Origin: Gnetum montanum
Lineage: Eukaryota; Streptophyta; Gnetopsida; Gnetales; Gnetaceae
Reading direction: 5' to 3'
DNA: 64,000 nt
Assembly: GCA_015680685.1 (NCBI GenBank)
Contig: MNCI01001003.1
Location: forward strand, 134,500 to 198,499
Program-made: the position numbers and the translations under genes
The notes under the pieces: generated by a model
Told to the model about the DNA's origin: nothing
Seen by the model: the letters and a program-made list of their open reading frames with translations, nothing else
The model's database searches: none
Part shown: piece by piece, positions 35,320 through 46,277 of the stretch
Numbering within the stretch: position 1 is the first letter of the stretch
Layout of the letters: each line of letters opens with the position of its first letter

Positions 35320-35815
35320 CCATAATCGTCCGCTATGACGCTAAACTGGCAACAACCATCTGCTACGACGTAAAAATGGCACTCCCTTCACGTGTCTGCC
35401 ACTACACTAAACTGGCACTGACCGTCCACCATGACGTAAAACTGGAAAGTTGTAACCGTCTGCTACGACGTAAAACTGGCAGTGATGTACAGGTCCGCCA
35501 AGACGAAAAACTGGCATTTTCTGCACACGTCCGCCATGACGCTAAACTGGCATCGGCTGTCCGCCATGACATAAAACTGGAAAAGGTAAGCATCCATCTG
35601 CTGAGACGTAAAACCAGCACAGACTTGTCCCTGGGTCATGACACAAAACTGACACCCACAACACGGTCTACTGAGACCATAAATCAACTTCACCACTATC
35701 CTCTACAACGTAAAACTAGCATTTTTAGGTCCACCCAGACTCTAAACTGGGACCATGGTCTGCTGAGACTTAAAACCAGCAACGATAGTCTACCAGGGCT
35801 TAAAACTAGGACTCA
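35320..35815 (+). repeat. Degenerate tandem repeats after integrase in element C
   Basis: About thirteen units of 30-45 bp each contain gacgtaaaactggca or a variant followed by a gtccgccatgac-like word. Copies are strongly diverged. Tat-lineage elements are known to carry tandem repeats in this 3' region, which can seed satellites. The unit shares the core taaaact with the 27-bp repeat at 26934. Confidence 0.75.
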
Positions 35816-36985
35816 CAAACTGCCATCATGCAACTCAAGCGAGCGTAATCATCTCTGTGCAGCTGCAAGACAAATGGGGTGGGATGTTGAGGCAGTCCCA
35901 GTGTCACTACCTCACCAGCATTTTGCTGATCCCTCGGATGTGCTGAAGGGCATACTACTGACCCCTCGGAGATATTGTCACTGCACCTATTCCAGCGGTG
36001 GTACCTCTGAGAGGTTAGTTTCGCCGTTCGGAGCCCCAAATGAGTTCTCATCAATTGCGACTTTGGGGATCTCCACTCATCATCACTATCAGGCTCTGGC
36101 TTCACAGATTCATCTGGCTAGTTCCTTACATAACCAGTCAGGTGCGCTGAGTCTGATGTGCTTTGGCGGCAATATGCTGGGCCGGGCGTCAAGGGTGAAG
36201 ACTCGGGCCTCGTGCTACAGTTCCTCCTTCACGGCCCAATCACTTTATCTCGCCTCTAATAGTGCTTGTTTCAACAACTTCGCCCGCGATTCGCAAGGAC
36301 AATGGTATCTTCTGCTCTCTTCTTTGGTTGTAGGTTACTTGTTACGAGGACATCGTTCAAAGGTGCGTTCATCTAAGTGGTGTAATACCGACAGTGTTTT
36401 GAGATGGCTACTTGAGATGGCCTATCCACTCGGGGAGTGCATCCTTGTGTTCCTTGTAATTTTACCCCTAGCCCTTATCACTATCCTTAACTATCCCATC
36501 TGCTTCCCTTACGCAAAATGTGAAACACTCTCCGCATTTGCATTACACTCAAGTCCATGAACCGGTGTAACGCAACTCGCCTAGTGGACGCGCAAAAAAA
36601 AATGGGTCAGCAAAATAGGTGAAACACATCTCACCCAGGCCGTGCAGACGCAAAAGAATTCGTCTATGCAACTCCCTTTGACACAAAATGATGGCATAAC
36701 TCCATGCAAACGTAATCTCAAGAGAATGCTTGAGTGCCTATGCGTGAAGATGCTATCCCCACCACATTTGGGTCTTCCCCAAACCACATTTGTGTCTTCC
36801 CCGAACCTATTTCCTCTCGTACCATTCTATCCCCGGGTTTTCCTATCCCTGCACCTCTATGTTGATAGGATTATACTTGAGTATCTATTGATAAATGTTG
36901 TTGGTACTTTCATCAGTCCGGTGTTTCGTATTCTTTGTCGACGTCTTTCGGGCAAGCCCTCTAACCGTCAACAAAGAGGGACCAT
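35816..36985 (+). other. 3' untranslated region of element C with polypurine tract
   Basis: No recognised protein. A frame open from 35301 to 36560 runs through the tandem repeats and is probably fortuitous. The purine run aacaaagagggacc (36970-36983) just before the LTR is the likely polypurine tract. Confidence 0.6.
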
Positions 36986-38392
36986 TGAAAGACCGTCGAA
37001 ATCGCAAATCGGCCTAAGGCGAAGATTCACGATTTGGGGGAAAGTTCGCGGCAAAATTCCAGAAGGCAGAACGAGGTAAAGCGAGGCGAAACGACACCCA
37101 CCATCAAGTCTCTGAGTTCCTTACAGATTCCAAATTTTACTATGTTTTTAGTCTTTACGCTACATTACGTAACATTGCGTAATGACGCATAGCGTAAAAC
37201 AGCTTAATATAGTCTGACATCAGGAGGCGACTTACTTTAGCAGATTTGGTGAAGCTCAAAGCCTAAGCAGCGTAATATGTGACTTCTTGCATATTCTGCT
37301 AAGTCTTTTTGTCCAGAATCGAACTTACGCTCGTTACGCTACGCAGCGTACATCAGCGTAATTTATCGCCGAGTTGATCATTTTTACGCTTCACTATGCT
37401 TTGTTGCGTAAATAAGCGTAAAATAGCTTGACTCATTATTTCCATGCTTTGTTATGCTTCGCCATGCAACGTAGCGTAAACACATGTAATACAACATTAA
37501 ACCAGCTAAAGCAATTACACATTTGCTATTTGACGTGACATAGCCAGTTCGTCAAGTCAGCGGTATCCGAAAAGTTAGGGACACGTGTCATCAAGGCCAT
37601 GCCTTCTGTATGTTGTCAAACTTATAAATACCCTGGTCGGCAAAGAAAAAAAGGACTCTTTTTTGGACTTTTTGGACTTTTTTCAGAACAGAGCAGCAGT
37701 TAGCATCTTCAACTTTTGGTAGTTATCATCTTTGAGCAGAAACAAGAAACATTCCTTGAGCATTGGCAGCAGGGAGCGATCATACCTTTTGGCAAAAATA
37801 CAGTTCTCCCATAGGTGATCCTTGACAGTTTTGAGCAGAGGCTACCCAAAGCGAAGAAGATAGATTAGAGATCCAGAGATTATTTGGTGAGGTTGGCAAG
37901 ATCTATTAATCAAACACAGTTGGTTGATAGGCATCCGAGCTTGACCTTCCTTGCACTCTGTCTTTGGCTTACAAGGTAGACTAAGCTCCATTTTGCACTC
38001 CTTGTTAGATAGTTTTTCTTATTATTTTGTGTATATTTCGCACAAGATAATCAAAATCTTCCCATTGTAACTTTGTGCGCAAAACACTCATTTTTCGGGT
38101 CAAAGTATAGATCTTGAAATCACGCATCTTTCTTAGATCCGATTCCCTTTATTGCGTTAACGTTGTCATTATTGCAATTTATTTACATCGTTTTCTTCTC
38201 CTTTTGCGATTTATTGAATCAGATCGTCCCACGAAATGCTTCTAATCTTCGTCAATTTACTAATCTAGTAAGTCCCTGTCTGATTGACAAGACCGTTCAG
38301 GGCACTGTGGATTCGTTTTCTCCAGCACAGCCCTCGCACGGATCCGTGGTTAAGACTGTGTACATGGATTTTGTTTGGTATTCCAGCTACCA
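36986..38392 (+). repeat. 3' LTR of element C
   Basis: It starts TGAAAGACCGTCG and ends TTCCAGCTACCA, with the same G-box (37580-37589), TATA box (37623-37630) and TTACGC/GCGTAA-rich U3 as the 5' LTR. Relative to that copy it lacks a segment near 37530 and has an extra tttttggac near 37664. Confidence 0.88.
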
Positions 38393-39169
38393 TTGGAATT
38401 TCTTTTTGGTGCAATTATTAACTTCTTTCCCTTAAATATTTCCTACATTCAATCATTTCTTGTTTCATCCCCATCCATGACATCCATTTTATTGGTGTTG
38501 CTGTTGATATTTTTCATCTTTCTTGTTTCTCATGTTTTTCCATCTTATAGCTACTGGAGTTCGCTCTTAGTCGTGGGGGCCTTGGCACAAATTTTTTAAT
38601 TTTTTCCATTTTGCTAATTACCTAACCCCTACACCTTGGGTAGTCGCTAGTGATAAATCTCCGAACTAATTTTTTTCATAACCACAACTCAGCCAATGCA
38701 CTTCATATTGAGGCAAGGTATCAACTACATTGTGGATTATCTATCCTTGCTCATTTGTGACTATGTTGTGTGTGCAGATGGTGATCATACAAACAATGGA
38801 ATGGGCTTGGAGGAAGCACTCAGGATGGACTAGAACTAGAGCATTTATGAAAGAAGCAAGTTTGGTGGCATGGCTATGGATAAACAATGGAAGGTGCAAT
38901 CTTGGCATTGGCATAAACACACTCCATCTTCTTTCTCTCTCTTTTTCTCTTCAAGCTACCATATAAAGGCTTGGATGTCATTTATGTATGAGTGTTTACC
39001 AAAATGGTCATGAATACTAATGTTGTAATATGCTTATTAAGTTATTCACTAGGCATGTTGAGTCTGTCATCCCATTCCATCATTAGTTGTCAATTAGTCA
39101 ATAATCCCATACCTTCCCAATATTTTTGTAAGGAACTCAAGGATGAGTTTTCATTCAGTCATGGGGGTA
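38393..39169 (+). other. Family spacer of element B, right part, with polypurine tract
   Basis: This continues the spacer interrupted at 21151: ttggaatttctttttggtgc aligns with the reverse complement of D just left of 44050. It ends gtcatgggggta (39158-39169), the intact family polypurine tract, directly before the LTR. No protein is supported. Confidence 0.7.
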
Positions 39170-40007
39170 TGATGAGAGTGGTTACTCTAGTAGTTACTCT
39201 AATTATTAGAGTGGTTACTCTAGCGGTTACTCTAGTAGTTGCTCTAATTATTAGAGTAGTTACTCCCAAGTCTATAAATATAGTGCCCAGGCACACAATT
39301 GGGGGGAAGTCTTTTAGGAGTCCAGTAGCGAAACTCTTGTAGTCTATTTGAAAGTTAGAGTATTTTCCAAGTACCTGCGGTAGGAGGTCTAAGTGTGGAT
39401 AGATGTTTATTCAAGCATTGATGTACTTGAGCACACCATTGTGTTGGCAATAAAGATGAGCTCTTTGATTTATCCTTGCTGCACTTGAGATTTGTTTTCT
39501 TATGCATTTATTTTATTTTATGCACTTTACATTTATGTTATTAACAAAAAAATTCATTTTGATCAATTATGAAAATCATTAAATTACACAAGCACGACCA
39601 CTTCGAGCATGCGTATAATTCTTGGTAACCCAGTAACGATTAGCGTTTGATAATCCCAGCAGTGTTGCACTAGTTTAGGATGTGTACGACAAGTGGGAAT
39701 GGATACTAGTGTGAGGATTAGTTAGAAGTTAGTTAATGAGTAGTTAAACTAATTTAGTCACTTAGTTACCTCTCTCCTTCCCTACTAGCATAGGACATAA
39801 AAACATAAAAGCTATAAAAATCATATGCCTCAAGATTACTTAACCATACAATCATGACATATAGGTAAGCTTGGGAAGACAATGATCAACCAAACCATCC
39901 TTATTCCACAAAGGTGCATAAGCACTTAGTCCTTGGAATTTGACCGGATCATGTGTAAAACGCTCGTATTTGTATGGTTGAGCATAGGGGTACCTCGCCG
40001 CTCATCA
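39170..40007 (+). repeat. 3' LTR of element B
   Basis: It runs TGATGAGAGTGG to CGCTCATCA. U3 (39170-39265) is made of direct repeats of gttactcta and ctaattattagag. The TATA box tataaata is intact at 39273-39280, in contrast to the decayed box of the 5' copy. Confidence 0.87.
39273..39280 (+). promoter_or_regulatory. TATA box in the 3' LTR of element B
   Basis: tataaata lies in the context cccaagtctataaatatagt, right after the U3 direct repeats. It matches 15170-15177, where an A-to-G change spoils the box. Confidence 0.7.
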
Positions 40008-40856
40008 CATGTTGATTGTAGTTTGCTGTCTTCCCACCTAGAATAGCATTTGCTTTGTCATGTATGATTTAGTCTAGAGTGAGGTGTATGATGTGGTCCT
40101 AAGCTAGTGCTACTCCTAGAGGCAATGGAAAATAACTTTGTTTCAAGCTAATAGGGAATGAGAAGCAAAATCTAAGCTAGCCTAAGTGTGATGAGCATCC
40201 ATCCTTAATCATCAGAACACATCTTGGACCTCATGTACTACGTCTAGGATTACCAAGTGCATGTTACTTAAGCACTTCTAGATACGCTACTAGGATATCA
40301 AGTAGTCACACTTAAATGCCCATGATTAAGTTGTAGTCATTCCGTGTTTAATAACAGGGATAATAAATGAAGGTAAAGAAATATTAATTAAGAAAATAAT
40401 AAATAAAAATAATAATTAAGTAATTAAAACTAAGTGAATGCTAAAATGATGAAGTAATCTCAATCTTTATTTCCGGTCATGCGCATGTCCAAGTACGTCA
40501 TACTTGAATAAAGGTTTTGTACAATTACAATCATCACACTGTGGGCATGCACTGGGAAAGGATTGAAATGAATTGAAATTGACAAAAAAGAGACTCTACT
40601 CTAACACTAACTTATGCTAACTCTAACACTTTTTCTTGTGCATCCAAAGGTGTATTTATAGGCTTACACAAGAATCGTGATATTGTGCATCCGATATCAT
40701 TATCCAGGTCATGACATCACGTATTTGATATCGAGGGTTTGATATCAAGGGTCCGATGTCAAGGGTCTAATGTTAAAGGTCCAACATCAAGGGTTCAATG
40801 TCAAGGGTCTGATGTCAAGGGTTTGATATCAACACTTGACAAACCACGATTCATCA
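40008..40856 (-). repeat. 5' LTR of element A, remaining part
   Basis: This continues the LTR begun at 14969 after the insertion of B. It aligns with 9954-10815 and ends CGATTCATCA. The 14-bp tandem array is at 40725-40835 and the TATA box (minus) at 40653-40660. Confidence 0.85.
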
Positions 40857-40861
40857 TCTTG

Positions 40862-41850
40862 GAACTCAACCATTTTACAAGACATCTCATAAGATGTCTC
40901 TAGTGAAGCTAGTATAACTTAAGGTACAGATTTAGGAGCTACTGGAAAAAGGCATGATTTGATAGGTATTTCTTCTTAGGATGTACCAATGCTCTTTGTG
41001 AAGAATAAAGATTGTAGTTTAAGATGCTAAATTGATTATTGGTATTTGAAGAAGTTGATAGTCAAGAATTGGTATCCTCTACCAAGGACTAATGACTTGT
41101 TTGATTAATTGAGAGAAGCCAAGGTGTTTTTAAAGATTTATTTGAAGTCTAGTTATAATCAAGTTAGGGTGTGAGAGGAAGATCTACCTAAAATAATTTT
41201 TAAGAGAAGATATAATCATTATTAATTCTTAGTAATGTCCTCTAGAATTACTAATATATTAGTAGCTTTCAAACATTTGATGAATAGTATGCTGCATCTT
41301 CATCTAGGTCAATTTATCATTGTCTTCATTGAATATATTTTGGGTTAGTCTAAGGATGAAGATTCACATAAGAAAAATTTGATATGAATGTTATAGACTT
41401 TGAAAGATTAGATGTTATATCCTCATGCTTTTAAGTATGCATGTTAAAAGGTAGATATATAGTTTCTTGGTCATGTAGTTTTGGAAATAGGTATTCATTA
41501 TTACATTTAGGCCATTTCATGGAGTAGTGTTATTAGCTTAAAGAAGATTTATAATTAAATGAACACATCATAGGATAATGGATTGAATAAGACATGAATT
41601 AAAGCTTTTCATATTCCTAAAAGAAGTGGTTATTTTAGAAGAATATCAAAAGATGCCCTTTGTTTGCAAAGCTTAAGGACTCTTCTATTTTTTAAAAATA
41701 AATTGCATCACTTTTGACATAAAGCTATAAGAAATATTGTGCTAATTCATCTAGATAATGTTTAAAAATAATGAGCATCTTTATATAGATGAAAAATCAT
41801 AGCTGAAGTTTTTCATCTTTTACATCACCTCATTGATGGAACTTTTAAAG
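40862..41850 (+). pseudogene. Chromovirus-type reverse transcriptase, right half of the split element
   Basis: The frame resumes from 9842 with GTQPFYKTSHKMS, the conserved linker before RT. Then come ELLEKGMI, MLFVKNKDCSLR, WYPLPRTNDLFD, VFLKIYLKSSYNQVRV, LVMSSRITNILVAFKHLMN, QFIIVFIEYIL and FLGHVVLEIGI. The palm box reads FIEYIL where active enzymes have FIDDIL, so it is dead. Later sequence to about 41850 is too decayed to place RNase H or integrase. The motif spacing is that of plant chromoviruses. Confidence 0.8.
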
Positions 41851-42321
41851 GGGAATAAGTAAATGAATAAGCATATGCTAAAAAAAGAGTAATTTAAAAT
41901 GGTGGAACTAGTGTGGTTAGGAAAGCTTAAGTCTTCAACATCAACATCTAGAGGCAGAATTTCCATCTAAATGAAAAATTTTGATCTCAAAGAGTCACCA
42001 AACTCAACCTAGCTCAAGGAAAACGTTCTTTATGTTCACTGTTTAATGAGATCTTCAAAATGGGAAATTGTAGAGACTAAGGACTAGTTTCATCTTGATA
42101 AGCATTCAGATGAATAGTTGAGCACTAAGAGAAACCCTTGTTTCTAAAAAGGGCTTGATTTGAATATGAAAGAGGGGTTTATTTGTATGATTGTCACATG
42201 AGCTAGTAGAAGAAGCTCATAGAGATGAAATTTAGCATTGCTAATTGATTCTACTCACTTTAGCTTCGTAAGATTAAAGTAGGAGGAAATAGCTTCATGT
42301 ATATTCCAAATAACATGTAAG
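41851..42321. other. Decayed sequence left of element D
   Basis: No protein motif. It shares vocabulary (gaagcttagtag, catgtaagctaat) with the quasi-repetitive block after element D at 49674, and the two are continuous once D is removed. Confidence 0.45.
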
Positions 42322-42326
42322 CTAAT

Positions 42327-43269
42327 TGATGAGTGGCGAGGTACCCCTACACTCAACCATACGAATACGAGCGTGTACGCGTGGTCTGGTTGAACTCCAC
42401 AGACTAAATGCCTTAACGCCACAAGAAACACTTGGGGTTAATCATTCGTTGTCTTCCCAGGCTTGCTTGTATGTGTCACGGTGTATGGTTAAGCAAGTCT
42501 GAGGTATATGATTTTTTTGGTATTTTTCGGTTTATCTCCTAAGCTATGAGGATGAAGGGTTGAGAAACTAACTAGCTCTAACTACAGCACTAAGTCCTAG
42601 CGTCAGCATCCATTCCCACTTACCGTACACACCTTGAACTATGCAACTGTGGCTACCAAACGCTAATCGTTATTGGGATCACCACACGTAACGCACGTGC
42701 TCGAAGTGGTCATACTAAGGCACTTAACTAACCTATGTGTGACAAGCAGCCAATTCCTTGACTAGCCGTACACATCCACAGATGCTCGTAATCAAGTTGT
42801 ACTTGTCCCATGCTCTAGGAGGAAAGGGTTGAGAGAATCTACTCGCGATGAGTAGTCGATTCCTTGGCTAGCCGTACACATTCGTCAATGCTCGTAACCA
42901 AGTTGTACTCATGCCACGTCACTAGGAAAGCAGTAAATAACATTAATTAAACCTATCCATGCAATCCAAGGTTTATCCGCAAAGCTCGTCTTTATTGCCG
43001 TACACAACTTGCGTTCAGGTACAAAGCTGCTCGAATAAAGAACCGTTCACTTGGGGGACTCCTACTGTGGGCACATGGAAAATATTCTATCTCTGGGGTG
43101 ATCAATCCACCAAAGCTTCACTACTTTACACCTAGGATGAGAAATGAGGGAAGTGCCGCCTCTTATTATAGATATGGCAGCAGACCGCGATATCGTGTAC
43201 GCGATATCGCATGGAAAGACACGATATTGCGTATGCGATATCACGGCTTGTGCAATCTGCATCTCATCA
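42327..43269 (-). repeat. 3' LTR of element D
   Basis: 943 bp, TGATGAG to TCTCATCA. In element orientation U3 opens with a cluster of GATATCG palindromes (43190-43245), then tataataaga as a weak TATA region (about 43157-43168), then the body. The segment with that TATA-like region is missing from the 5' copy. Confidence 0.9.
43190..43245. repeat. GATATCG palindrome cluster in the D LTR
   Basis: Four GATATC or GATATT cores flanked by CG/GC occur in 56 bp (cgatatcgtgtacgcgatat, cgatattgcgtatgcgatat), forming inverted repeats on a 10-20 bp scale. Counterparts are 49600-49640 (D 5' LTR) and 58370-58415 (E). Confidence 0.8.
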
Positions 43270-43996
43270 TACCCCCATGACTGAATGAAAACTCATCCTC
43301 AAGTTTCTTATAATAATATCAGGTAGGTATGGGATTATTAGGGAAAATGAGACTAATGGAATGACATGTGAACGGTTCATTATTACAAGACTTGACAAGA
43401 CTGGTGTTCATGACAACAAAGGTGAACACCTTATTACAATGACATTAGGCCACATTTGGCAGTTGAGAGAAAAGAGGAGAGAGAATAGAAGAGAAGAAGA
43501 GAGAAGAGTCTTGTTGCTGCCAATGCCTAGATTGCACCTTCCGTTGTCCATCCATAAGCACATTATCCATTCTACTCCTTGTATAGCTGCTTCAGCGCGG
43601 CTCCATTCCAAGTGTTTGCTCTAGATCCAATCCATTGTTGTATGATTGCCATCTCCACATACAACACAATCATATATTTTCAAGGGTAATTGAATCAGTA
43701 AGTAAATAATACCTTGCTTCAGTGTAAATCCATTGGCTAGGTTGTGGTATGGCTGATATGGACCTGGGAAGATATAGATGATGACTACCGAAGGTGTAGG
43801 GGTTAGGAAGAGAAACAAAAAATCCGGGGCTTAGGAGAAAAATCGAAAAATCAGGCCCCGTACCCCCATGACTAAGCACGAAGCTCTGGTAGCGTTAGAA
43901 TGGAGAAAGAAAAGGAGTTAGAAAGATAGGTAAAAGAGACAACTATGGCATTAGTGAAGTGGATGTCAAGATGGAAATGAACAAAACTAAAATTAA

Positions 43997-44230
43997 TTGC
44001 AAAAGGTTAAGGAAAAGAAGTTAACTAATGTTCCAAATAGGAATGTCAGTGGGTCCTCCCCAAAGCAGGCTCATGCCCTTAATGCCCTGACAATCCCACA
44101 TTCAAAGAGTCCGTGGGCTCTGGGAATGTCCTTTGGAACAAGAGTTAAAGTCTTAACCGTAAGAATTTACCAAAAAGAAAACAAAGCATCAACCAAAGTA
44201 TATACAATGATACAACCGGCAATGAGGTGA
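43997..44230 (+). CDS. Conserved small frame, antisense to gag, in the D spacer
   Basis: 77 codons on the plus strand. The peptide contains SPKQAHALNAL and SKSPWALGMSF.TRVKVLT. Element E carries a matching 109-codon frame at 59110-59439 with the same blocks. No family is recognised. It overlaps the conserved GGGGAGGACCC motif, so its conservation may reflect nucleotide constraint rather than a protein. Treat it as a candidate only. Confidence 0.3.
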   Translation: MQKVKEKKLTNVPNRNVSGSSPKQAHALNALTIPHSKSPWALGMSFGTRVKVLTVRIYQKENKASTKVYTMIQPAMR

Positions 44231-45075
44231 ACAATGGAGAGAAGGATGGGAAGAAGAGAAGTGGAATGGAATCCCAAGAACAAGGTGGTGTACAGCCCCT
44301 TGTGTGTTTCATGATTAATGTGACTTGGCGAATCTCATTCCAACTCTGGCCTCAAACCAACCACTTCCAGTGACTTCGCATCAATGCAGTTGGTTAAATC
44401 ATCCACTTGGGTAACAAGGATGCAACTTCGAGAAGCCACCACCATTCCGACGAAACAACGGAGAGAATGGGAAGCGAGAAGGGCCTTAGTTAGAGGGAAC
44501 ACTTTGGTTCCATAACCAGTGCTTGTAGCCCAAATTTATTCCGTCTAAGGGGTGTGCTTTGAATCCTCACTTTTAGCTTTTTAGCTCTTTTTTTTTTCTT
44601 TTTTCCATTTTTTTTTTTTTTTTTTTGTTTTGTGTTTTTATGCGTGGGGACCACACCATGCAAAGACTTCTTTATTTTTATTGTCTCAGCTTCCGATTAT
44701 TGGGTTACATCGGAACGGTAAGAAAACCCAAGAAGAAAACATCCAAGCACCCAAGTGAATGACCAACACAAGAGCACCAAGTTCCCTTGAAGTCACACCC
44801 TTTTCAAATCCTTGAGTCCTTCCTTAGTTTGAGAAATGCCCAGTCACTGGTTCGTTAAAGTTCTTATTGGAAGGGAACTGTACATTTCCAAGCCAAGGGA
44901 AACCATAGACTTGATGGATGGATGGATGAAGTGATCTCATTGCCTGCCATATCAAAAGAACATACCTTAGTATCAACAATGTAACTTAAAGGTAAAAACC
45001 AAACATTAGCAATTAATGAAAAACAGTTCATCCCATCGGCCCGAACACTTATTGGGTGACGAATTTACATGATGG

Positions 45076-45256
45076 AACACACACACACACACACACACAC
45101 AAAAAGATAGAAAAATATAACGATGTTGTAAAACAAAAACAAGAAAAGTTAAAGAAATTTGTAAAACAAAAATTAGAAAAGTTAAAGAAATTGTAAAACA
45201 AAAATGTGAAAAACAAAAACGTTGTAAAACAAAAATGTGTAAAACAAAAACTGAAA
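45076..45256. repeat. CA microsatellite and TGTAAAACAAAAA array in D
   Basis: An uninterrupted ac run (45076-45100) is followed by imperfect 13-17 bp units of tgtaaaacaaaaa (45119-45256). Both are shared with E at 60199-60400, so they arose before the two copies separated. Confidence 0.85.
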
Positions 45257-45278
45257 AAGAACTGAGGGCCCCATATGA

Positions 45279-46166
45279 TTAGCATAGGTGGCCATCTCCC
45301 CCATGACTGAGTTGTGAGGGAGAGATCCGAAGTAGTGAGCGCCTATTTGAATTTCTAAGCAGTGCCCAACTTCTCCCAAATGATGATCTTAGATTCAGGG
45401 GTGGAAGTTGGCGACGCTCACGTTCCAATGTGTCTATGCCACGGTTGTTGGCATGAGTTTCCTCAGTTCGTTCCATGCATATTTGTTTGCCCTTATGAGA
45501 AGCTGTCAACCACGGGGTGTCTACTACTTCTTGTGTGGTTGCTACATACAGGCATCTTTGTTGCAGAGTTTCCTGGGCACACCTGTGACATGGAGACATT
45601 TCCTCCGTGTCATCACCCGATGAATCACTGTATGTGATGCATGGAACTATCCTCTTCTCGATCTTTCCACATATGTTTATCTTGGAGATTTCCAAGGAAA
45701 GATCGCGGATCCTAAGGCATGCATCTACTGTGCTTAGCCATGCCCTTCCCATTATAATTGGGAAGTCCCCTTCGTTGTTGTTAACATCGATCACTAGGAA
45801 ATCCGCTGGGTAGGACCAACCACACACAGTGGTAATAACGTCCTCCACTAATCCCAAGGGAATAGTGATGGACTGGTCTGCCAGCTCTAGTTGGATGTTG
45901 CTCTTCTTAAGTTGGGGCAGGTTCCAGGCGTGATACATCTTTTGCGAAATTAAGTTGACTCCGGAACCTGAGTCAAGAAGAGCTCGATGTGGTGCATTTC
46001 CAGCGATCTGCAAATAAATAAAGGGACTCCCAGGGTCAGTTAGTTTCCTGGGAAGGTGGCCTACCTTGATCCAGTCAGTTACGGTATGTGTTAACATAAC
46101 CGTATGCGTTACGCTCTTTTGGACTGAAGGGTTCTCCGAAGCGTTAGTGGTTAGAGGCCTATACAT
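45279..46166 (-). CDS. Aspartic protease with linker, element D (open frame)
   Basis: This 295-codon open frame would cleave Gag. The active site ALLDSGSGVNLISQKMY keeps the DSG triad. LADQSITIPLGLVEDV, DFLVIDVNNNEGDFPIIMG and RAWLSTVDACLRIRDLSLE complete the retropepsin fold. The C-terminal 60 residues are the start of the family linker (QLPPLNLRS), which then runs out of homology where the spacer begins. It is in a different frame from the end of gag. It is the best kept protease among the five Athila-like copies. Confidence 0.8.
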   Translation of the reverse strand: MYRPLTTNASENPSVQKSVTHTVMLTHTVTDWIKVGHLPRKLTDPGSPFIYLQIAGNAPHRALLDSGSGVNLISQKMYHAWNLPQLKKSNIQLELADQSITIPLGLVEDVITTVCGWSYPADFLVIDVNNNEGDFPIIMGRAWLSTVDACLRIRDLSLEISKINICGKIEKRIVPCITYSDSSGDDTEEMSPCHRCAQETLQQRCLYVATTQEVVDTPWLTASHKGKQICMERTEETHANNRGIDTLERERRQLPPLNLRSSFGRSWALLRNSNRRSLLRISPSQLSHGGDGHLC

Positions 46167-46277
46167 GTACCCATCCGCTTGTTGTTGCGAGAGTTTGTTT
46201 GGGCTCCTAGTTCTGAAAAAAGGTCTTTTCTTTGTACAGTTGTTGCTAGAACTAGTACCCGGTTGGTTATTTACATG

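Larger units (their letters stand above)
21152..38392 (+). mobile_element. Element C: 17-kb Tat-lineage Ty3/gypsy element with an antisense multi-exon gene
   Basis: LTRs lie at 21152-22633 and 36986-38392. The plus strand encodes gag (22930), protease (about 25730-26690), RT (31831), Ty3-type RNase H (33085), a second RNase H of the archaeal type (33560) and integrase (34170-35289). RT-RNase H-RNase H-INT with two RNase H domains defines Tat-lineage elements. Between protease and RT lies a 5-kb stretch holding the minus-strand gene at 31336-27300. Tandem repeats occur at 26934-27045 and 35320-35815. Coding regions are much better kept than in the surrounding elements, as expected for the innermost insertion. 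No clean 5-bp target duplication is seen; ttgga occurs at both edges (21144-21148 and 38393-38397) but three bases off on the left. Confidence 0.88.
15079..40007 (+). mobile_element. Element B: Athila-like LTR element with truncated pol, host of nested C
   Basis: LTRs lie at 15079-15930 and 39170-40007 and the coding strand is plus. B sits inside the right LTR of A; flanking pentamers are cacat (15074-15078) and catgt (40008-40012), a target duplication with two later changes. The internal region, minus nested C, is about 6 kb: gag, protease, RT and an RNase H that is cut off after FALEK at about 20607, where the sequence passes directly into the family spacer. There is no integrase. The spacer is split by element C at 21152-38392. 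Confidence 0.85.
9848..40856 (-). mobile_element. Element A: gag-only Athila-like LTR element, host of nested B and C
   Basis: The left LTR is 9848-10815. The right LTR begins at 14969, is interrupted after 15078 by element B, and resumes at 40008-40856. The target duplication tcttg is perfect (9843-9847 and 40857-40861) and lies in the chromovirus linker upstream of RT. Primer-binding site and gag lie on the minus strand. Only gag is recognisable in the 4.15-kb internal region: no protease, RT, RNase H or integrase motif is visible. It is therefore a non-autonomous, gag-only derivative of the same family as Z, B, D and E. Confidence 0.85.
43270..45360 (-). other. Non-coding spacer of element D
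   Basis: The polypurine tract (minus CATGGGGGTA) abuts the LTR. The same motif recurs inside at about 43861-43871 and, as CATGGGGGAGATGG, at 45291-45304. The family motif, minus CTTTGGGGAGGACCCACT, is at 44048-44065. A poly-T stretch lies at about 44588-44626, a CA microsatellite at 45076-45100 and a TGTAAAACAAAAA array at 45119-45256. Much of it aligns with the spacers of E and B. Confidence 0.75.

Noticed and set aside
35301-36560. 419-codon open frame after integrase in element C
   Set aside because: It runs through diverged tandem repeats and untranslated sequence, has no domain-like blocks, and its composition follows the repeat. It is more likely chance openness than an accessory protein.
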